From NCBI GenBank assembly GCA_033398695.1, contig CM065802.1, forward strand, positions 153,250,096 to 153,314,095: a DNA stretch of 64,000 nucleotides. Reading direction: 5' to 3'. The translations under genes were made by a program, and so were the position numbers. Origin of the DNA: Orobanche coerulescens (Eukaryota > Streptophyta > Magnoliopsida > Lamiales > Orobanchaceae). Below the pieces are notes generated by a model. The model had not been told where the DNA came from and made no database searches. It worked only from the letters and a program-made list of their open reading frames with translations. This document shows, in pieces, positions 56,201 to 64,000 of this stretch (position 1 is the stretch's first letter; every line of letters starts with the position of its first letter).

Positions 56201-58837
56201 TGTAACACCCCCAATCCACTCAGGGATATTACACGCCGTAGACCCTCTCCTCGAAGATCTACCAGTGTGTATGACATTTAACATCTCGACAATGCCTTCT
56301 TTGCTAAATGACTCAGTAGACCGATTTGGTCTTTCAATAAAAATATACAACTCAATTACAACATATACCCACGCAGGGGTCAAAATACAATAAACTCCCG
56401 TACAACGGGGAAAAGATACTGCAGCGGAAAAGAAAATACAACTAGACCAATACGACATCAACGGATCCTCCTGTGATCAGTATCGTTCATCTTTCATCAT
56501 CCTTCGTGCCGACCATGTGTTATGCTCCAAAACCTGAATGCAAAAATAGACATCCACCCCCCGAATACTCGGGGGTTAGCAAAACTCCACTGTTTTGCTA
56601 GTGCAAATACAAAGTGCAAATACGACCCATACAATTCACATTCCACGAATAACAATAACCAGGAATCCTCAAAGATCCAAACGAAATGAAAAGTACTTCT
56701 CGAGGCAAGGGTTTGAGAAAACCTTTAAAAATCGAAATACCATAAATCCATGGAAATAATTTATAAGACGGTTTAGAATGCCATCGAGAGTTTTAATAGA
56801 AAACCATTTAGGATTATCAAATCCTACTTTTCAAAATCCACAAGACAAAAGGGGTCGCCGCCCCAAATCTTTACTTTCCGAAAAATGACATTTACCAACC
56901 CGTTGGGATTTTAGCCCCAAATCCATAAAATGACTTTCACAAAACCATTGGGATTTTAGCCCAAAATCTCATCAACTCACAGTACACAAGAACGACCACA
57001 AGGTTCGTCTCCCAACATCAAAATCCACAAATAAAGGATTTAAAACAAACAACAAAATACTCTAGTGCCATCCTAGCCAAGTAAGCCAAACGAACAACTT
57101 ACCTCTTACACACTTAGTCGATGCATGCAATCATGAAAACCATTCAAAAGCGCTCATTTCCGAAAATGCCAATAATCCAAATCACAGTTGCAAAATGCAC
57201 CACAATTAACCGTCGATCCACACCTCCGTGGACCCCTACCGAGACCCCGTCGGATCTAACCCGTAGTGGTTAAAAGCAAAGCTCGTCGATCCACACCTCC
57301 GTGGACCCCTACCGAGACCCCGTCGGATCTAACCCGTAGTGAGCATACACACACACACGTTACTCATGCAATACTAATATGCTAAGAATGTAAGTTCATT
57401 AAGAATACTCACTAGAGATGGCCATTAACTCGACACCATTATCAAACTCTTCAAAAATACATTAACAAGATTAAATACGGAATACACGATTCCATAACTT
57501 AAACAATAGGAGTATCATCATATAAGCCTTCAACGTTCAAAATAACCAAATCATAATCAATTCTCAAAACACCGTTCACAAAACACACACGTTTTGAAAG
57601 AAAGCCTTTAACGAGGCCAAACCGAAATCCTTTGAAACTTCATTTCAAACAACCAAACAAACACACCAAGACGATCACCGATCATCATATCCACAAAATA
57701 AGAAGAGTATGGGCAAGGTACTTGCCTCGAAACCACGATTGCAATAAGACGACGGATAGGACGCGGTCGAATAGCCCCGAACCCCCGAACAATATCAAGA
57801 ACGCGATAGCACCACGAGTATTACGAGAATAACACCACACGAATCATCAATCACCAAACGGAATTCAACATCGGAATCCTCGAACACCTATAAACCTCCG
57901 GAAGTAACAATAACACATGGTTACGACGAGAATCAAGGCCAAAAAAACGGAAATCCCAACAAACTATCAAAGGGAAACTCATTGGGACATTTAATCGAAC
58001 ACTAAATGTTCAATAATTCCCAAGAACACTCGAATCGTCGATCGAGTTAAACAAACTTGATATATGGATATACAACCCATAGAACATGATTAATAACATC
58101 ATACTACACCAATCGATGTATCAAAATCGGATTAGAAACGAAATCAAGAACAATTTCTCCAAAAAGTCAACTTGAAGGATAATCAAGAAATATACCTTGA
58201 TTTGGATGAAGGATTCAAGTAGAGGTCAAAAATCTACAACAAGACTTGAGGTAGATGATCTCTACAAGTTTGGGAGCACTCAAAATCGCCCAAAAATCGC
58301 CCACAATCGCCTAAGATGAAGGAGGAAGAAGAGAGGAGAAAAAATGAAGTTTTTCTCCTCGCAAATCTGCTAAAAACACAGAAAAGCCCGTGTGCCGCGG
58401 CACAGATGAGTTTGCCGCGGCCCAGGCCAAGAAAATGCCCGAGAATTAGCTTAGTGCCGCGGCACACGGTCTGACCCCTTCAACACCAAAAAGGCACACC
58501 GTGCGTCTTCGCTATTTCGACCATAACTCCTTCGTCTGGACTCCGATTGACTCACCGTTTGAACCATTGGAAAGCTAACTTGATTCTCTATAATGTTGCA
58601 AAGATTCAGAATTTTTGGAGTTTCAAAGAATTAATGGTGACTTTACAAAGTCGAACTCCCACGTGAAAAAGTCGATTAAGGACACGGAACTCAACAAAAC
58701 GACACCGAAACGAACTCGGATGACAAAAAGTGCAGAATTAATCATTCTCGGAATGACGAAACGGTCATGATAGAGTTGTCAAAACGAACTTCTTCCGAAA
58801 AAGAAAATTACCGAAATTCGAAATTGCGGATATTACA
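56201..58837 (-). repeat. LTR IV, middle copy (2637 bp)
   Basis: Shared by the two internal regions. The U5 module is at 57213-57345; CCGCGG cores are near 58395, 58415 and 58458. Small differences from its neighbours cluster at 56260-56300 and 58375-58510. Confidence 0.88.
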
Positions 58838-61336
58838 TTCTACCCTCCTTAAAAGAAGTTTCGTCCCGAAACTTAAAACAAGTAGGGGCGAGCAATATAC
58901 CCGCCAGGAAAACTCGACGAGATACACCAAAAACAGAAAACTCGCGCCCAACGGCGAAACGCTGCAAGAAACGCAAAGAGACATACGGCGTGAAAACACG
59001 CTCCACGACGACCAACACAACGTCGCCGTTAGGGATATAATAAAACCAACAAATGACAAGCGTCATCAAACGGATAATATAGCCAAGTCAATTATCCGAC
59101 AATCACAAAACACAACGAACGAAAGTCAGTATGATTGACCAACCCAACGGTACATCAATCGAAACGCGAGCCAATCGCCGAACTAATACGGAATTTCACC
59201 GCCCAAGGGTTGGAAGATCGAAAAAGAGACTAATTTCCCGAACTGATGGGAATTACGAAGGAGCCTGAACGTTCACCAATCACGGAACGAGATCAACAAA
59301 AACCGAAAAATCAAACGATCGAACCACAACGATCGAGACAACAAAAATCAAGCAATCATGTCCGAATCACGAAGAACAATGAAATTCAAACAATAACTCC
59401 AAGGTTCACATCTCGACTCGAGACAACATATGATCCGGTGAAAACAACAAGATGTGCATTCACATAAGATCCACAGGAATTGGAATAGCAATCGAAAAGT
59501 CACAACGACAAACGAGTAATTCAAACAATACCACCTCGTTCGATCAACAACAGCAAGGGGCAAGACAAGCTCAGAAAATGTCAACGAACATAAATGAGTC
59601 GACAAAGTCGAAAACACAAGAGTTCCAAATCCGATCCACTTCGAATAAAAGAACTAATAGAACCAGATGATGTCACTTCCGAACAAGGTTCACAAGAATC
59701 GAACCGAACTCGAAAAGTCACAACGATAACCAGATCGACCCACAACAAGATCACGATTCGTTCGGACGATGAAACCGAAATACGTAACAATTTCATAAAG
59801 TTTCAACGAACATGAGCGAATCGATAGACTGAGAAAGAGAAAATACAGAAGTCAAAATAGTACGAGTATTACCCCCGACCTCATCCACGAAATTCACAAA
59901 ACAGGAGCAAGGTAACAAGACGTTAAACAACCGACACATAACGGAACGATCACCGATGCACACGACCATACCAACCCAAGCTCTAACAGCTCGCACATGC
60001 GCGACAACGCAGAAATCACCACGAGGCGACAATATTCAACACCAACATCCCACCTCTCACAAGGGGCTAACACAACAAATGTGTGGAAAACGACTCAACG
60101 CTCACACCGCCAATTCGGTCATACTCGGGAGCAAACATAAAAATGACAACGCGAACATCATAAATATATACCCAGCCCTCAAACGGGAATGGATAGGTTT
60201 TAAAAACGAAAACCTCATTTTGAAAATAATTTAGAAGAACACCGATTGATCTCGAGTATCACCTTTCAAAAGTACAAACGTGAAACATCGTTATGGAGAC
60301 TTTAGAGAACCATTTCGCATTTGATAAAAATGAGGACACTTTCTCTTAGTGAAAACTTTCAGAATATTCGACCCTCGGGTCTAAATAAAAGTATTTCTAA
60401 AACATTAAAAATATCTCAAAACATTTTGGTCCCCGAGGCGTAAAATTTTTGAAATATATTGTGGCACTGGATGTACCACAAGAAAATAGCTCATTTGAAA
60501 AAAATATGTCTCGAAATTTATTTCTAAGATACTCAAGTTTTCGAAAATAATTCAATGCCAAAAAGGACGATGCCAAAAAGGCTGATGACGGTAATATTTC
60601 AAAAACTCACAGAAGCCATTTACAAAATGCTAAATACCGTCATAAGAATTTCGCCAAAATGATCAAGGTCATAATGCCAAAAACTCAGTTAAGGGAATCG
60701 GTTTTCGAAATAAAACTCGGTCGGTAAAATATCGAAAGTCATTACAAAAGAACTCACGCAGCGGATTAAAGAAATACAGTTCAACATGCACAATCCAACA
60801 CTACTCCTCATAAGAACAAAATATTAGAGTCAAATAACCACATTCAGAACAAAACCACTGGCCCCATTCGAGGCCTCTAAAGACCCTACCGCACTGGCTA
60901 GTGAACAAGTCGAACGTGCATAAGCACAAAGCTTCCATAAGAGAACTTGTAAAACGTGCAAATCGATTCGAAAATCATCATCAACGGACAAAAACAACAA
61001 TAAAAGACATCACAAGTGATGACACTCCTCGTATAAATCAAATACGAGAGTCGATTAAATACATATCGTGAAATCAAAATCCACATAAGGATTCTATCAC
61101 TTAACAAATAATCATAAAATAGCTCGTGTCACACGAGGCACAACACAAAGAAGGGAGACTTACTTCCACAGGTCGCACGAAGATGATGATCGCCCCACGA
61201 TACTAATCACGACCAACAAACTCAAACGACGCGTCGCGACACGACTCAGTCAGACTAAATCCGACGAGACAAAACTCAATAGACACCACTGACCCGACAG
61301 CCTAGGTTTCCACAACCTAAGCTCCGATACCATTTA
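58838..61336 (-). other. LARD internal region, second copy
   Basis: 2499 bp, nearly identical to 53700-56200, with the same polypurine tract, hairpin and primer site (61321-61332). No gag-pol motifs. Confidence 0.8.
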
Positions 61337-63999
61337 TGTAACACCCCCAATCCACTCAGGGATATTACACGCCGTAGACCCTCTCCTCGAAGATCTACTA
61401 GCCGTAACATGACATTTAACATCTCGACAATGCCTTCAAGGCTAAATGACTCGATGAACCGATTTGGTCTTTCAATAAAAATATACAACTCAATTACAAC
61501 ATATACCCACGCAGGGGTCAAAATACAATAAACTCCCGTACAACGGGGAAAAGATACTGCAGCGGAAAAGAAAATACAACTAGACCAATACGACATCAAC
61601 AGATCCTCGTGTGATTAGTATCGTTCATCTTTCATCATCCTTCGTGCCGACCCTGTGTTATGCTCCAAAACCTGAATGCAAAAATAGACATCCACCCCGA
61701 ATACTGGGGTTAGCAAACTCCACCGTTTTGCTAGTGCAAATACAAAGTGCAAATACGAGACATACAATTCACATTCCACGATTAACAATAACCATGAATC
61801 CTAAAAGATCCAATCGAAACGAAAAGTACTTCTCGAGGCAAGGGTTTGAGAAAACCTTTAAAAATCGAAATACCATAAATCAATGGAAATAATTTATAAG
61901 ACGGTTTAGAATGCCATCGAGAGTTTTAATAGAAAACCATTTAGGATTATCAAATCCTACTTTTCAAAATCCACAAGACAAAAGGGGTCGCCGCCCCAAA
62001 TCCTTACTTTCCGAAAAATGACATTTACCAACCCGTTGGGATTTTAGCCCCAAATCCATAAAATGACTTTTACAAAACCATTAGGATTTTAGCCCCAAAT
62101 CTCATCAACTCACAGTACACAAGAACGACCACAAGGTTCGTCTCCCAACATCAAAATCCACAAATAAAGGATTTAAAACAAACAACAAAATACTCTAGTG
62201 CCATCCTAGCCAAGTAAGCCAAACGAACAACTTACCTCTTACACACTTAGTCGATGCATGCAATCATGAAAACCATTCAAAAGCGCTCATTTCCGGAAAT
62301 GCCAATAATCCAAATCACAGTTGCAAAATGCACCACAATTAACCATCGATCCACACCTCCGTGGACCCCTACCGAGACCCCGTCGGATCTAACCCGTAGT
62401 GGTTAAAAGCAAAGCTCGTCGATCCACACCTCCGTGGACCCCTACCGAGACCCCGTCGGATCTAACCCGTAGTGAGCATACACACACACACGTTACTCAT
62501 GCAATACTAATATGCTAAGAATGTAAGTTCATTAAGAATACTCACTAGAGATGGCCATTAACTCGACACCATTATCAAACTCTTCAAAAATACATTAACA
62601 AGATTAAATACGGAATACACGATTCCATAACTTAAACAATAGGAGTATCATCATAAAAGCCTTCAACGTTCAAAATAACCAAATCATAATCAATTCTCAA
62701 AACACCGTTCACAAAACACACACGTTTTGAAAGAAAGCCTTTAACGAGGCCAAACCGAAATCCTTTGAAACTTCATTTCAAACAACCAAACAAACACACC
62801 AAGACGATCACCGATCATCATATCCACAAAATAAGAAGAGTATGGGCAAGGTACTTGCCTCGAAACCACGATTGCAATAAGACGACGGATAGGACGCGGT
62901 CGAATAGCCCCGATCCCCCGAACAATATCAAGAACGCGATAGCACCACGAGTATTACGAGAATAACACCACACGAATCATCAATCACCAAACGGAATTCA
63001 ACATCAGAATCCTCGAACACCTATAAACCTCCGGAAGTAACAATAACACATGGTTACGACGAGAATCAGGGCCAAAAAATGGAAATCCCAACAAACTATC
63101 GAAGGGAAACTCATTGGGACATTTAATCGAACACTAAATGTTCAATAATTCCCAAGAACACTCGAATCGTCGATCGAGTTAAACAAACTTGATATATGGA
63201 TATACAACCCATAGAACATGATTAATAACATCATACTACACCAATCGATGTATCAAAATCGGATTAGAAACGAAATCAAGAACAATTTCTCCAAAAAGTC
63301 AACTTGAAGGATAATCAAGAAATATACCTTGATTTGGATGAAGGATTCAAGTAGAGGTCAAAAATCTACAACAAGACTTGAGGTAGATGATCTCTACAAG
63401 TTTGGGAGCACTCAAAATCGCCCAAAAATCGCCCACAATCGCCTAAGATGAAGGAGGAAGAAGAGAGGAGAAAAAAATGAAGTTTTTCTCCTCGCAAATT
63501 TGCTAAAAAACGCAGAAAAAGCCCGTGTTCCGCGGCACAGGATGAGTTTGCCGCGGCCCAGGGCCAAGAAAAATGCCCAGGAATTAGCTTAGTGCCGCGG
63601 CACAGCCTGAGTGTGCCGCGGCACACGGTACAGCCCCCTTCAACACCAAAAAGGCACACCGTGCAGTCTTCGCTATTTCGACCATAACTCCTTCGTCTGG
63701 ACTCCGATTGACTCACAGCTTGAACCATTGGAAAGCTAACTTGATTCTCTATAATGTTGCAAAGATTCAGAATTTTTGGAGTTTCCAAGAATTAATGGTG
63801 ACTTTACAAAGTCGAACTCCCACGTGAAAAAGTCGATTAAGGACACGGAACTCAACAAAACGACACCGAAACGAACTCGGATGACAAAAAGTGCAGAATT
63901 AATCATTGTCGGAATGACGAAACGGTCATGATAGAGTTGTCAAAACGAACTTCTTCCGAAAAAAGAAAATTACCGAAATTCGAAATTGCGGATATTACA
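61337..63999 (-). repeat. LTR IV, right copy (2663 bp)
   Basis: It ends GCGGATATTACA at 63999. The U5 module is at 62344-62475. It has four CCGCGG cores at 63530, 63551, 63595 and 63616 (steps 21, 44, 21), one more than the other LTRs. As the 5' LTR of a minus-strand element it would drive transcription leftward. Confidence 0.88.
63530..63621 (-). promoter_or_regulatory. CCGCGG palindromes in LTR IV (right copy)
   Basis: Four cores at 21, 44 and 21 base steps; the gap of 44 equals two pitches, as if one unit decayed. Confidence 0.72.
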
Positions 64000-64000
64000 G

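Larger units (their letters stand above)
51059..63999 (-). mobile_element. LARD-like element in tandem: LTR-internal-LTR-internal-LTR (family IV)
   Basis: Three LTRs (51059-53699, 56201-58837, 61337-63999) alternate with two near-identical 2.5 kb internal regions; the period is 5142 then 5136 bases. Each internal region has a polypurine tract and hairpin at its left (3') end and a tRNA-iMet-type primer site at its right (5') end, but no gag or pol motifs. Size and absence of genes fit a large retrotransposon derivative mobilised by a related chromovirus. The left flank is GATTG (51054-51058) and the only base after the right LTR, 64000, is G, consistent with a GATTG duplication. Confidence 0.85.
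33412..64000 (-). mobile_element. Element V: minus-strand chromodomain Gypsy element with nested insertions
   Basis: Reading right to left it has gag-pol starting at 50254, interrupted by element III at 45742-36253, a chromodomain end at 36252-36031, hairpin plus polypurine tract, and a 3' LTR (35996 to 33412). Its leader (50255-51058) carries a hAT MITE and the LARD array, and the 5' LTR must lie beyond 64000. It is inserted into a family II LTR. The gag-pol has many stops, so it is an old, dead copy and older than element III and the LARD array. Confidence 0.82.

Overview
This window is plant nuclear DNA made almost entirely of nested transposable elements; I see no convincing host protein-coding gene. 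The evidence is Ty3/Gypsy gag-pol genes with C-terminal chromodomains, a plant initiator-tRNA-Met type primer-binding site, an RTE-type LINE, a Helitron 3' end, a CACTA end and a hAT-type MITE. A eudicot with a large, repeat-rich genome fits best; I cannot name the species.

Layout. (1) 1-8434: element I, a plus-strand chromodomain Ty3/Gypsy element (Tekay/Del-like) with 2.25 kb LTRs, whose 5' LTR is cut by the window start. It sits in the gag of family II, a minus-strand element with a Tat/Retand-like gag and a tRNA-Lys-type primer site. (2) 9349-14815: a 356 bp filler, then a second, near-identical copy of 4241-9348 (3' half of pol, LTR, family II gag). (3) 13902-17169: family II gag, primer site and LTR. 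(4) 17170-18670: a partial LTR-like stretch and an unrecognised minus-strand reading frame. (5) 18345-29116: a second tandem duplication (5380 and 5392 bp), each unit holding LTR VI with a nested RTE LINE, a microsatellite and a Helitron. (6) 29117-31265: AT-rich DNA, a Copia LTR fragment, a family II LTR fragment and a CACTA 3' end. (7) 31266-33411: a second family II copy (gag, primer site, partial LTR), interrupted by element V. (8) 33412 to beyond the window: element V, a minus-strand chromodomain element, itself interrupted by element III (36253-45742, complete, with TSD TCGGC) and, in its leader, by a hAT MITE and a LARD-like tandem array (LTR-internal-LTR-internal-LTR, 51059-63999).

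All gag-pol genes are dead: in-frame stops and frameshifts interrupt each of them. Five of the stops line up directly with CAG codons in a sister copy (CAG to TAG), as expected for deamination at CHG-methylated sites.

The most interesting signal is regulatory. Five LTR families (I, II, III, IV/LARD, V) carry, just upstream of the predicted TATA box or transcription start, an array of 12-bp GC-rich palindromes at about 21-23 bp pitch, i.e. two helical turns, usually in groups of four. Three unrelated palindromic words are used (TTACGGCCGTAA; TAGCGTGCGCTA; GTGCCGCGGCAC), so spacing and symmetry are kept while the sequence changes. In elements V and II the quartets form a higher-order repeat of about 131 bp, and in element I one of about 116 bp. 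The same LTRs share a splice-donor-like AAG/GTAA downstream of the promoter, and the gag start codons are immediately preceded by a CAG acceptor, suggesting a leader intron that would remove U5 and the primer site from the translated mRNA.
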